Position numbers and translations under genes: made by a program. A DNA stretch of 6,245 nucleotides from Methylotenera sp. (GTDB lineage: Bacteria > Pseudomonadota > Gammaproteobacteria > Burkholderiales > Methylophilaceae). The DNA lies in assembly GCA_005791685.1 (NCBI GenBank), contig SXVG01000120.1, positions 1-6,245 of the forward strand. Reading direction: 5' to 3'. Numbering within the stretch: the stretch's first letter is position 1; the number at the start of each line of letters is the position of its first letter. This document shows positions 1 to 5,952 of this stretch, in pieces. Below the pieces are notes generated by a model. It was not told the DNA's origin, made no database searches, and saw nothing but the letters and a program-made list of their open reading frames with translations.

Positions 1-718
1 ACGGAGCATCGCGGGAAATATCCCAATCGTTCAAACCATTTTCAAACCACTCCGACATTTTATTGGCAGCTTCGCCTTGCAAGGTGCCAGAACGGGTCCA
101 CTCTTTTAAAAAATCGGCACACTCGGATAATTTAAAAAAGTAATGTTCGGTCTCCTTGCGCACAGGCGTAGCACCGGACACGGCAGAATAGGCATTGATC
201 AATTCGGTCGGGTTGTAAGTGGCACCACACACCTCACAGGAATCGCCGTACTGATCTTTGGCGTGGCATTTTGGGCACTCGCCTTTAATAAAGCGATCCG
301 GCAAAAACATCTTTTTAAGTGGGTCATAAAACTGCTCTATGACTTTACTGGCTATTTTCCCCGCGTCTTTAAGCGCCAGGTAGATGCTTTGCGACAAGGC
401 CTTGTTTTCCGGCGCGTTGGTCGAATAATAATGATCGAATGCCACCAAAAATTCATTGAAATCAGCGCTGTGCTCTTGGTGCACGTTGGCAATCAAGGCT
501 TCCGGCGTGATGCCTTCCTTTTCTGCGCGCAACATGATGGGCGTGCCATGGGTGTCATCGGCACAAACGTAATGCACGCTATGCCCTTGCATTTTTTGAA
601 AACGCACCCAAATATCGGTTTGTATGTATTCAACCAAATGGCCTAGATGTATACTGCCATTGGCATACGGCAATGCTGAGGTGACAAGAATTTTGCGTGG
701 GGTGTTGACAGTGGCCAT
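1..718 (-). CDS. metG: Methionyl-tRNA synthetase, N-terminal part (runs off left edge)
   Basis: Cytoplasmic class I aminoacyl-tRNA synthetase that joins methionine to tRNA-Met using ATP. I translated the minus strand from the ATG at 718; 239 residues lie in the window. Seen: the opening KILVTSALPYANGSIHLGHL, whose HLGH (residues 24-27) is the HIGH ATP-binding signature; ADDTHGTP at 53-60; and a zinc knuckle with CPKC at 148-151 and CEVC at 161-164, the four-cysteine arrangement of the E. coli-type enzyme. The sequence breaks off after NDWDISRDAP, a conserved stretch. The KMSKS loop, anticodon-binding domain and any C-terminal dimerisation domain are outside the window. No Shine-Dalgarno sequence is visible before the ATG, but the protein start fits the family and a promoter lies about 30 bases upstream. 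The gene is divergent from mrp. Confidence 0.97.
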   Translation of the reverse strand, partial: MATVNTPRKILVTSALPYANGSIHLGHLVEYIQTDIWVRFQKMQGHSVHYVCADDTHGTPIMLRAEKEGITPEALIANVHQEHSADFNEFLVAFDHYYSTNAPENKALSQSIYLALKDAGKIASKVIEQFYDPLKKMFLPDRFIKGECPKCHAKDQYGDSCEVCGATYNPTELINAYSAVSGATPVRKETEHYFFKLSECADFLKEWTRSGTLQGEAANKMSEWFENGLNDWDISRDAP

Positions 719-749
719 GAGATAAATGGATCTATTTAGCGAAAACGTT

Positions 750-758
750 ATTCTAGCA
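750..758 (-). promoter_or_regulatory. Extended -10 promoter for metG
   Basis: On the minus strand the sequence reads TGCTAGAAT: a TGn extension followed by TAGAAT, which matches the sigma-70 -10 box at five of six bases. No good -35 box lies 16-18 bases upstream, as is common for extended -10 promoters. Transcription would begin near 743, leaving a leader of about 25 bases before the metG ATG at 718. Inferred from consensus only. Confidence 0.5.
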
Positions 759-818
759 AATGCGCCCCGCTTAACCCAGCGCTGATTGAGGATTTTATTG
801 ACTTGGCCTCAACCCGTG

Positions 819-838
819 GCAAACATGGCCATTTTTGC
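819..838. repeat. 20-base near-palindrome, possible operator between metG and mrp
   Basis: The left arm GCAAAcATGG and right arm CCATtTTTGC are reverse complements except for one pair (lower case), so 18 of 20 positions are symmetric about a GGCC centre. The site lies roughly mid-way in the 210-base divergent gap, about 60 bases upstream of the metG -10 box and 90 bases upstream of the mrp start. Its size and symmetry suit a dimeric repressor or activator, but I do not recognise it as the site of a known regulator. No T-tract follows, so it is not a terminator. The rest of the gap (719-928) is AT-rich and otherwise featureless to me. Confidence 0.4.
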
Positions 839-928
839 ACAAAACACCCTAGCCCATAAGACTATCGGTTAAAATACCCTATCTTTTTACTCAAGTTATT
901 TAATTTAATACCAACAGGAATTCCACGC

Positions 929-2017
929 ATGGCCGTTACCGAACTACTCATCCAAAGCACATTAAAAGTCTGCCTAGACCCGAATACCGGCAAAGACTTT
1001 GTCAGCAGCAAATCGGCCAGAAACATCAAAATTGACGGCACCGAGGTCAGCTTGGACATCGTGCTAGGCTACCCAGCGAAATCGGTCATGGCGGATGTGC
1101 AAGAGTTGGTAAAAACCACCTTGCAAGCCCTGCCTGGCGTAAGCAAAGTCACCGTCAACATAGGCAGTCGCATCGTTGCGCACAAAGCCCAGCAAGGCGT
1201 CACCTTGCTACCCAATGTCAAAAACATCATCGCCGTCGCTTCTGGCAAAGGCGGCGTAGGCAAATCCACCACTTCAGTCAACTTAGCCTTAGCCTTGGCC
1301 GCCGAGGGCGCAACGGTGGGTTTATTGGATGCCGACATCTATGGCCCCAGTCAGCCGCAAATGTTGGGTATCAGCGGCCGCCCCGAGAGCAGCGACGGCA
1401 AAAGCATGGATCCCATGCTGGCACATGGCATACAAGCCATGTCCATAGGCTTTTTAATCGACAATGACACCCCCATGGTTTGGCGTGGTCCCATGGTGAC
1501 CGGGGCCTTGGAGCAATTGTTGCGCGACACGAAATGGCGCGACTTGGATTACCTGATCATCGATTTGCCACCGGGCACCGGCGACATACAACTGACACTG
1601 GCGCAAAAAATACCGGTCACCGGCGCCATCATCGTCACCACCCCACAAGACATCGCCTTACTGGATGCGCGCAAAGGCTTAAAAATGTTTGAAAAAGTCA
1701 GCATTCCTATCTTGGGCATCGTTGAAAACATGAGCACCCACATCTGCTCGCAATGCGGGCACGAAGAAGCCATTTTCGGTAGCGGCGGCGGCGCCTTGAT
1801 GTGTCAAGACTACCAGGTCGATTTATTAGGCAGCCTACCCTTGGACATAGGCATACGCCAACAATCCGATAGCGGAAAACCGTCGGTCGTGGCCGACCCG
1901 AATGGCCCCATCGCCGCTATTTATAAAAAAATAGCCCGCGCAGCAGCCATTAAAATAGCCAACAGCAGCCTAGATCACAGCACAAAATTCCCTAACATCG
2001 TCATCCAAAACAGCTAA
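929..2017 (+). CDS. apbC: Mrp/ApbC iron-sulfur cluster carrier ATPase
   Basis: P-loop ATPase of the Mrp/NBP35 family (also called mrp), which holds an Fe-S cluster at a dimer interface and delivers it to apoproteins in the cytoplasm. The 362 residues show, in order: an N-terminal MIP18/DUF59 domain (about 5-80, with DPNTGKD at 17-23 and LGYPAKS at 46-52); a deviant Walker A, GKGGVGKST, at 106-114; DADIYGPSQP at 134-143; MVWRGPMVTGALEQLL at 183-198; the Walker B-type segment DLPPGTGD at 212-219; and the cluster-binding CxxC at C273-C276 within HICSQCGHE. All expected motifs are present. The ATG is preceded by AGGA at 916-919, nine bases away. After the usual family end (IARAAAIKIA, about 336-345) there is an extra tail of roughly 17 residues. 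The next gene starts 15 bases after the stop, so the two are probably one transcript. Confidence 0.96.
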   Translation: MAVTELLIQSTLKVCLDPNTGKDFVSSKSARNIKIDGTEVSLDIVLGYPAKSVMADVQELVKTTLQALPGVSKVTVNIGSRIVAHKAQQGVTLLPNVKNIIAVASGKGGVGKSTTSVNLALALAAEGATVGLLDADIYGPSQPQMLGISGRPESSDGKSMDPMLAHGIQAMSIGFLIDNDTPMVWRGPMVTGALEQLLRDTKWRDLDYLIIDLPPGTGDIQLTLAQKIPVTGAIIVTTPQDIALLDARKGLKMFEKVSIPILGIVENMSTHICSQCGHEEAIFGSGGGALMCQDYQVDLLGSLPLDIGIRQQSDSGKPSVVADPNGPIAAIYKKIARAAAIKIANSSLDHSTKFPNIVIQNS

Positions 2018-2032
2018 GTCAAGGAACAAACC

Positions 2033-2587
2033 ATGACAGGTAAAAAACACCCCATCGCTGAAAAACTATTGGGTTCTTCTTACGAGAACATGGATGCCCG
2101 CACGCAAAAAGTCGCACGCCACATCACCGATCGCAAACACATTTCCATAGACCCGTCCAAAGCCATGGACAACAACATCAGCCTGGGCCAGCGAGCGGCC
2201 GATGCGGTGGCCAAATTTGGCGGCTCGTGGACTTTTATAGGCTTGTTTGCGATTACCCTCATTTGCTGGGTCGTACTCAACTCCTTTTTGCTGGTTAACT
2301 ACGACAAGAGCTTTGATCCCTACCCCTACATCTTATTAAATTTATTCCTATCCATGCTCGCCTCCATACAAGCGCCGATTATCTTGATGTCGCAAAACAG
2401 GCAGGGTGAAAAAGACCGCTTAAACGCTGACCACGACTACGAAGTCAACCTGAAAGCCGAACTGGAAATCATGTTGCTGAACGAAAAAATGGATACCTTG
2501 CGTGAAGGTCAGTGGGCGGAACTCATCGCCATACAGAAAGAACAATTACGCCTACTTGGCGCATTGCTAGAGAAAAATAAAAGTTAA
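2033..2587 (+). CDS. DUF1003 family inner-membrane protein, function unknown
   Basis: The 184-residue protein has the DUF1003 pattern: GSWTFI at 64-69 opening the first membrane helix (about 66-88), then DPYPYILLNLFLS at 95-107 leading into a second helix (about 98-118), then SQNRQ at 120-124, DR at 128-129 and DYEVN at 135-139. The tail (about 137-182) is rich in Glu, Leu and Lys and should form an amphipathic helix or coiled coil in the cytoplasm. The first 60 residues are polar and basic, without a signal peptide. The biochemical role of DUF1003 proteins is not established to my knowledge. AAGGA at 2021-2025 lies seven bases before the ATG, and the gene starts 15 bases after mrp, implying co-transcription. 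Whether that means a link to Fe-S work is unknown. It converges on pgl with four bases between stops. Confidence 0.88.
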   Translation: MTGKKHPIAEKLLGSSYENMDARTQKVARHITDRKHISIDPSKAMDNNISLGQRAADAVAKFGGSWTFIGLFAITLICWVVLNSFLLVNYDKSFDPYPYILLNLFLSMLASIQAPIILMSQNRQGEKDRLNADHDYEVNLKAELEIMLLNEKMDTLREGQWAELIAIQKEQLRLLGALLEKNKS

Positions 2588-2591
2588 GTCT

Positions 2592-3275
2592 TTAGTATAA
2601 ATCCACTTCGTAAGCGTACACATCCACCCCATTGGCCGAGCGAATCAATGTGGCCGGAATGGCCACACCACTGCGCCAATCGTTTACCGCTTGCTGCTTG
2701 CCTGCCCCGGTTACGATGAAAATCACCTCCAGACTACGGTTTAATCGGTGTTGACTGATGCTGATGCGTTCTGCTGGCGGCTTAGGCGAATTAAACACCG
2801 GCACCGCATCCGCGCTATTATCCAGCGCATGCCCGGGGAATAAGGAAGCGGTATGCCCGTCCTCGCCCAAGCCCAACAACAGCAAGTCAAAATCAGCGCA
2901 CGCTTGCAAGGTTTGAGCATAAGCGCCAGCCCCAAGCTGCGGGCCCAATTCGGCCGGGATGTGATGAATTTGACTGGCTGGGATAAGCACATGGTCAAGC
3001 AGCACCTGCTGCACCATCAAGCTATTCCGATCTTCGTGATCAGGGCTTAAACAGCGCTCATCGCCGTGATACACATGCCATTTAGACCAATCCATATTGC
3101 GCTCACGCAATAATCGGTAGATGGCACGCGGCGTATTACCCCCGGCCAACACAATGGAAAACCGACCGCGCTGCGCAATCGCCCGCTGCGCACTCAAGGC
3201 AATGGCATCGCACACCGCGTGGCGTAAACCATCGATGCTGTCATAGTGTTTCCAGCGCGTGTTTTTGTCTTGCAT
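2592..3275 (-). CDS. pgl: 6-phosphogluconolactonase (DevB type)
   Basis: Hydrolyses 6-phospho-D-glucono-1,5-lactone to 6-phosphogluconate, the step after Zwf in the oxidative pentose phosphate route. Counted from the ATG at 3275 it has 227 residues, normal for the DevB family. Seen: LAGGNTP ending at residue 49, the phosphate-binding segment; the VYHGDER block with GDER at 71-74, followed by LSPDHEDRNS; and LLLLGLGEDGHTASLFPG ending at 148, the family signature with the catalytic-site His. The start is chosen because GGA at 3284-3282 lies six bases before this ATG. An ATG two codons upstream (3281) and a TTG at 3296 have no ribosome binding site. The gene is divergent from the hydrolase gene and separated by it from zwf, so it is not in a simple operon with zwf. 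No hairpin terminator is visible past its stop, only a T-rich run on this strand. Confidence 0.95.
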   Translation of the reverse strand: MQDKNTRWKHYDSIDGLRHAVCDAIALSAQRAIAQRGRFSIVLAGGNTPRAIYRLLRERNMDWSKWHVYHGDERCLSPDHEDRNSLMVQQVLLDHVLIPASQIHHIPAELGPQLGAGAYAQTLQACADFDLLLLGLGEDGHTASLFPGHALDNSADAVPVFNSPKPPAERISISQHRLNRSLEVIFIVTGAGKQQAVNDWRSGVAIPATLIRSANGVDVYAYEVDLY

Positions 3276-3281
3276 TTTCAT

Positions 3282-3285
3282 TCCA
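3282..3285 (-). promoter_or_regulatory. Ribosome binding site deciding the pgl start
   Basis: TGGA on the minus strand, six bases before the ATG at 3275. It supports the 227-residue form over the two longer reading-frame starts, because the 3281 ATG directly abuts this sequence and the 3296 TTG is preceded only by a T run. Confidence 0.5.
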
Positions 3286-3342
3286 GGGCACAGCAAAAAA
3301 AGTTAGGCGGAATTTGACACTAAATTGCCAAGATTGTCATGC

Positions 3343-3360
3343 TTTTTTACATTTTTTACA
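3343..3360. repeat. Tandem 9-base repeat in the pgl/hydrolase divergent gap
   Basis: TTTTTTACA occurs twice in a row without a mismatch. It lies about 75 bases upstream of the hydrolase start and 70 bases upstream of the pgl start. It could be an UP-like AT-rich element, a paired protein-binding site, or slippage-derived. The surrounding gap (3276-3435) also has TTGACA at 3314-3319 but no convincing partner -10 box at 16-18 bases. Confidence 0.45.
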
Positions 3361-3374
3361 TCAAAACACTGTAT

Positions 3375-3410
3375 GAATAGGCCTGCTTGCTTTATCATAT
3401 GCGGCTATTC
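3375..3410 (+). repeat. Inverted repeat in the leader of the hydrolase gene
   Basis: GAATAG (3375-3380) pairs with CTATTC (3405-3410). Allowing one bulged G, the stem extends by two G-C pairs, leaving a loop of 19 bases. It ends about 16 bases before the ribosome binding site of the hydrolase. Short arms and a long loop make this weak; it may be chance. Confidence 0.2.
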
Positions 3411-3425
3411 TAAATCGCTATTATC

Positions 3426-3429
3426 AGGA
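3426..3429 (+). promoter_or_regulatory. Ribosome binding site deciding the hydrolase start
   Basis: AGGA six bases before the ATG at 3436. It favours this ATG over upstream in-frame starts (TTG at 3325, ATG at 3373), which would add a Phe/Cys-rich leader that lacks similarity to the family and has no ribosome binding site. Confidence 0.6.
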
Positions 3430-3435
3430 CTAAAA

Positions 3436-4227
3436 ATGTTAATTAAAGACAGTGAAGTTGTAGACCTCAAGACCCCAACCGGTGAAATGCGCGCGCATAT
3501 TTTTCGCCCTGCTGCACCAGGCAACTACCCTGGCATTTTAATGTTTTCTGAAATTTTTCAAGTGACCGCGCCGATACGTCGTACCGCCGCCATGTTGGCT
3601 GGCCACGGCTTTATCGTTGCCTGCCCTGAAATCTACCACGAACTAGAACCCGCTGGCACCGTCATTCCTTACGACGAAGAAGGCACCACCCGTGGCAACG
3701 CCCATAAAATCACCAAAGAAGTGCACGCTTACGACAGCGATGCGCGCGCCGTGCTGGACTATTTAAAATCGCGTGACGATTGCACCGGCCGCTTAGGCGT
3801 CATGGGCATATGCGTAGGCGGCCATCTGGCCTTCCGCGCCGCCATGAATCCTGGCGTACTAGCCGCCGTCTGCTTCTATGCTACCGACATCCACAAAAAA
3901 GCCTTAGGCTTAGGTAAAAACGACAACTCCTTAGAGCGCGCCGGCGAAATTAAAGGCGAACTGCTGCACATCTGGGGACGCCAAGACCCACACGTGCCAT
4001 TAGAAGGTCGCAACTTGGTGAAAGCCCGCTTAGACGAAGTCGGCACCCGTTACACATGGCATGAATTCAATGGTCAACACGCGTTCATGCGCGATGAAGG
4101 TCACCGCTACGACCCCGCCTTGTCACGTTTGAGCTGGGATTTACTGCTAGAACTATTCCACCGTCGCTTAGGCTGGGGGGACTTGGACATGGACACAGAC
4201 GGTGCGCCAGCAGAAAGTCGCCATTAA
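3436..4227 (+). CDS. Dienelactone hydrolase family alpha/beta hydrolase
   Basis: Cytoplasmic alpha/beta hydrolase of the dienelactone hydrolase (carboxymethylenebutenolidase-like) family, which uses a Cys-His-Asp triad on lactones or esters. From the ATG at 3436 it has 263 residues, slightly longer than the roughly 236 of ClcD/TcbE-type enzymes. Seen: PGILMFSEIFQV at 32-43, with E39 in the place of the family's active-site Glu; the nucleophile elbow MGICVGGH at 123-130 with C126; IWGRQDPHVP at 179-188 with D184; and FNGQHAFMRDEGHRYDP with H215. The triad is therefore complete. The C-terminal 20 residues (GWGDLDMDTDGAPAESRH) look unstructured. The natural substrate is unknown: nothing nearby suggests chlorocatechol or aromatic breakdown, and its neighbours are pgl (divergent) and zwf (same strand, 105 bases downstream). 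No strong terminator separates it from zwf, so read-through is possible. Confidence 0.9.
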   Translation: MLIKDSEVVDLKTPTGEMRAHIFRPAAPGNYPGILMFSEIFQVTAPIRRTAAMLAGHGFIVACPEIYHELEPAGTVIPYDEEGTTRGNAHKITKEVHAYDSDARAVLDYLKSRDDCTGRLGVMGICVGGHLAFRAAMNPGVLAAVCFYATDIHKKALGLGKNDNSLERAGEIKGELLHIWGRQDPHVPLEGRNLVKARLDEVGTRYTWHEFNGQHAFMRDEGHRYDPALSRLSWDLLLELFHRRLGWGDLDMDTDGAPAESRH

Positions 4228-4271
4228 TAGCGCGGTCACCGCTTTATAGAAAAGCCCGATAAATAAAACCG

Positions 4272-4307
4272 TTGGCTGACTGCGCGCTTTAAGTCGCAAT
4301 CAGCCAA
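4272..4307 (+). repeat. Stem-loop in the zwf leader
   Basis: TTGGCTGAcTGCG (4272-4284) and CGCAaTCAGCCAA (4295-4307) are reverse complements over 13 positions with a single mismatch (lower case), enclosing a 10-base loop. The structure ends 25 bases before the zwf ATG and 15 bases before its ribosome binding site. No T-tract follows on the plus strand (ACCAATCG), so it is not a standard terminator for the upstream gene; on the minus strand an interrupted T run follows but no gene ends there. It could be an operator, an mRNA-stabilising or processing hairpin, or part of a translational control element. Confidence 0.55.
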
Positions 4308-4332
4308 ACCAATCGCTAACTTAAGGTTTACC

Positions 4333-5838
4333 ATGGTAAAAAAAATTGATCCTTGCACGCTGGTCTTGTTCGGTGCCAGTGGCAACTTATCCCGCGTTAA
4401 ATTGATGCCAGGCTTATTCCGCTTGGATGCGGCAGGTCGCCTGCCTGAGCACATGGCCATCCTGTCTGTAGGTCGCAGTGAAGTCACACGCGAGGCTTGG
4501 CAAGCGGACATCAAAAAGATGTTGGACACGAAATTCAAGAACGGCTACGACCAAACGGTTTTTGCGCGTTTTATGGCCCGCCAGCACTACCACGCCAACC
4601 CACCGACCGATGCCGATGCTTTCAATAAAATGAAAGCCACTTTAAGCAACGCACAAATTTTCCCACAAAATCTGGCCTACTTTTTATCGGTGCGCCCTAC
4701 CGACTTTGCCCCCATCGTGGAGCAACTGTCCGAGGTCGGTTTGTTGGAGGAAAGCCAATACTGGCGTCGCGTTTTGATAGAAAAACCGTTCGGCACCGAC
4801 TTGCCTTCTGCGCAAGCCTTGCAAGCGTCCATCACCCAGCACCTAAAAGAAAGTCAAATCTACCGCATCGACCATTATTTAGGTAAATCGGCTTTGCAAA
4901 ACATCATGCTAACGCGTTTTGCCAACACGATGTTTGAGCCACTTTGGAACAATCAGTACATAGACCACGTGCAAATCACCAACAACGAGATTTTAGGCGT
5001 AGGCGATCGCACCGAGTTTTACAACAACACCGGCGCCCTACGTGACATGGTGCAAAGCCACTTGCTGCAAACCTTGGCCTTGGTGGCCATGGAAAAACCG
5101 CAAGACTTGTCGCCTGACAGCATACGTGCTGAAAAAATCAAGCTCTTAGAAGCCATACGGCCATTGCCTGTAGCTGATTTAGCCAAACACGCTTTCCGTG
5201 CCCAATACGCGGCCGGTCGGGTCTGCGTAGCCGATGGCCACGGTGAAAACGTCAGCGGCTACTTAGACGAACTGGCCAAAGAAGGCGTTAAAGCCAGCGT
5301 TACCGAGACCTACGCGGCATTGAAACTGTTCGTAGACAACCCCCGTTGGCAAGGCGTACCGTTTTACGTGCGCACCGCTAAGCGCATGCACGAAGGCAAC
5401 ACCGCGGTGTCCATACGCTTCAAAAAAGCCCCCATGCAATTGGTTGATGACCAACAGCAAAACTGGCTGACCCTCAATATACAACCCCGTGAATGCATCA
5501 AGCTGGAAATTGAATCCAAGATTCCAGGCTTGGACATTGCCACCCGCACCTTAAGCATAGACGCACCACAACGTCAGGCTGGCGACGAAAGCATAGACTC
5601 CTATGAGTCCTTGCTGCTCAATTTAATGGAAGGCGACCCATCGCTGTACTTACACATCAGCGAAGTGGAAGCCCAATGGCGTTTAATAGACCCCATCGTA
5701 AAAGCTTGGGCGGAAGACCAATCGACCGTGCATCAATACCCAGCGGGCAGCCGTGACCCAGAGGCATCTGCCGTTATTTTTGAGTCCACCGATCAGTTCT
5801 GGCGCTACAGCATAGAATTAGGTGGCGATAAGCACTAA
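4333..5838 (+). CDS. zwf: Glucose-6-phosphate dehydrogenase
   Basis: Oxidises glucose 6-phosphate to 6-phosphogluconolactone while reducing NADP or NAD, the entry to the oxidative pentose phosphate and Entner-Doudoroff routes. The 501-residue length fits the bacterial family. Seen: a Rossmann nucleotide-binding segment, LFGASGNLSRVKLMPGLF, at 12-29; RVLIEKPFGTDL at 146-157; the substrate signature RIDHYLGK at 178-185, with D180 and H181; FANTMFEPLWN at 196-206, then IDHVQIT; and GALRDMVQSHLLQTL at 234-248, where H243 aligns with the catalytic base His. The Rossmann motif departs from the usual GxxGDLAxRKL in having Asn for Asp and Val for Arg, while the Lys is kept. Coenzyme preference cannot be settled by eye. 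AAGG at 4323-4326 lies six bases before the ATG. The gene ends at an intrinsic terminator; 6-phosphogluconate dehydrogenase is not in the window. Confidence 0.97.
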   Translation: MVKKIDPCTLVLFGASGNLSRVKLMPGLFRLDAAGRLPEHMAILSVGRSEVTREAWQADIKKMLDTKFKNGYDQTVFARFMARQHYHANPPTDADAFNKMKATLSNAQIFPQNLAYFLSVRPTDFAPIVEQLSEVGLLEESQYWRRVLIEKPFGTDLPSAQALQASITQHLKESQIYRIDHYLGKSALQNIMLTRFANTMFEPLWNNQYIDHVQITNNEILGVGDRTEFYNNTGALRDMVQSHLLQTLALVAMEKPQDLSPDSIRAEKIKLLEAIRPLPVADLAKHAFRAQYAAGRVCVADGHGENVSGYLDELAKEGVKASVTETYAALKLFVDNPRWQGVPFYVRTAKRMHEGNTAVSIRFKKAPMQLVDDQQQNWLTLNIQPRECIKLEIESKIPGLDIATRTLSIDAPQRQAGDESIDSYESLLLNLMEGDPSLYLHISEVEAQWRLIDPIVKAWAEDQSTVHQYPAGSRDPEASAVIFESTDQFWRYSIELGGDKH

Positions 5839-5864
5839 AAAATTATAACGACGGACAAATTTAT

Positions 5865-5873
5865 TGTTATTAT
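5865..5873 (+). promoter_or_regulatory. Extended -10 candidate promoter upstream of dcd
   Basis: TGTTATTAT: a TGn extension before TATTAT, which matches the -10 consensus at five of six bases. No good -35 box is seen. Transcription would begin near 5880, that is, before the terminator hairpin, so a dcd transcript from here would have to pass it. The region is AT-rich, so a chance match is quite possible. Confidence 0.3.
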
Positions 5874-5895
5874 TTGCACTGACTAAAGTCGGGCT

Positions 5896-5924
5896 AAAAG
5901 CGGAGTTAGTAACTCCGCTTTTTT
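5896..5924 (+). terminator. Rho-independent terminator after zwf
   Basis: AAAAGCGGAGTT (5896-5907) and AACTCCGCTTTT (5911-5922) are perfect reverse complements around a 3-base loop (AGT). The GC-rich core GCGGAGTT/AACTCCGC is followed by six T at 5919-5924, and A residues precede the stem, so it may also work in the opposite direction. It lies 57 bases after the zwf stop and 28 bases before the dcd start. Confidence 0.92.
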
Positions 5925-5952
5925 ATCTTACCACCCATAAAAAGCAGCCACT

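Noticed and set aside
143..646. Open reading frame of 167 codons on the plus strand
   Set aside because: It lies wholly antisense to metG, whose conserved motifs are on the minus strand. Its protein shows no recognisable family.
798..826. TTGACT, 17-base spacer, AAACAT as a promoter for mrp
   Set aside because: The -35 box is good but the -10 box matches only three of six bases, so I do not report it. TAAAAT at 870-875 is a fair -10 box but has no -35 partner.
1069..1773. Several antisense and shifted reading frames inside mrp, and similar ones within pgl and zwf
   Set aside because: All overlap strongly supported genes on the other frame or strand and have no start signals or family features.
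3276..3296. Longer form of pgl starting at TTG 3296 or ATG 3281
   Set aside because: Neither start has a ribosome binding site; the ATG at 3275 has GGA at six bases.
3314..3342. TTGACA as a -35 box for the hydrolase gene
   Set aside because: The hexamer is perfect, but at 17 bases the partner is TCATGC and neighbouring spacings are no better.
3325..3435. Longer form of the hydrolase starting at TTG 3325 (or ATG 3373)
   Set aside because: The extra residues are Phe/Cys-rich without family similarity, there is no ribosome binding site, and AGGA sits correctly before the ATG at 3436.
3790..4175. Repeated TTAGGC words in the hydrolase gene
   Set aside because: They are in-frame Leu-Gly codon pairs using the TTA and GGC codons common in this genome, not a DNA repeat element.
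4230..4243. GCGG-TCA-CCGC mini-hairpin just after the hydrolase stop
   Set aside because: The stem is four base pairs and only three T follow. It is too weak to call a terminator.
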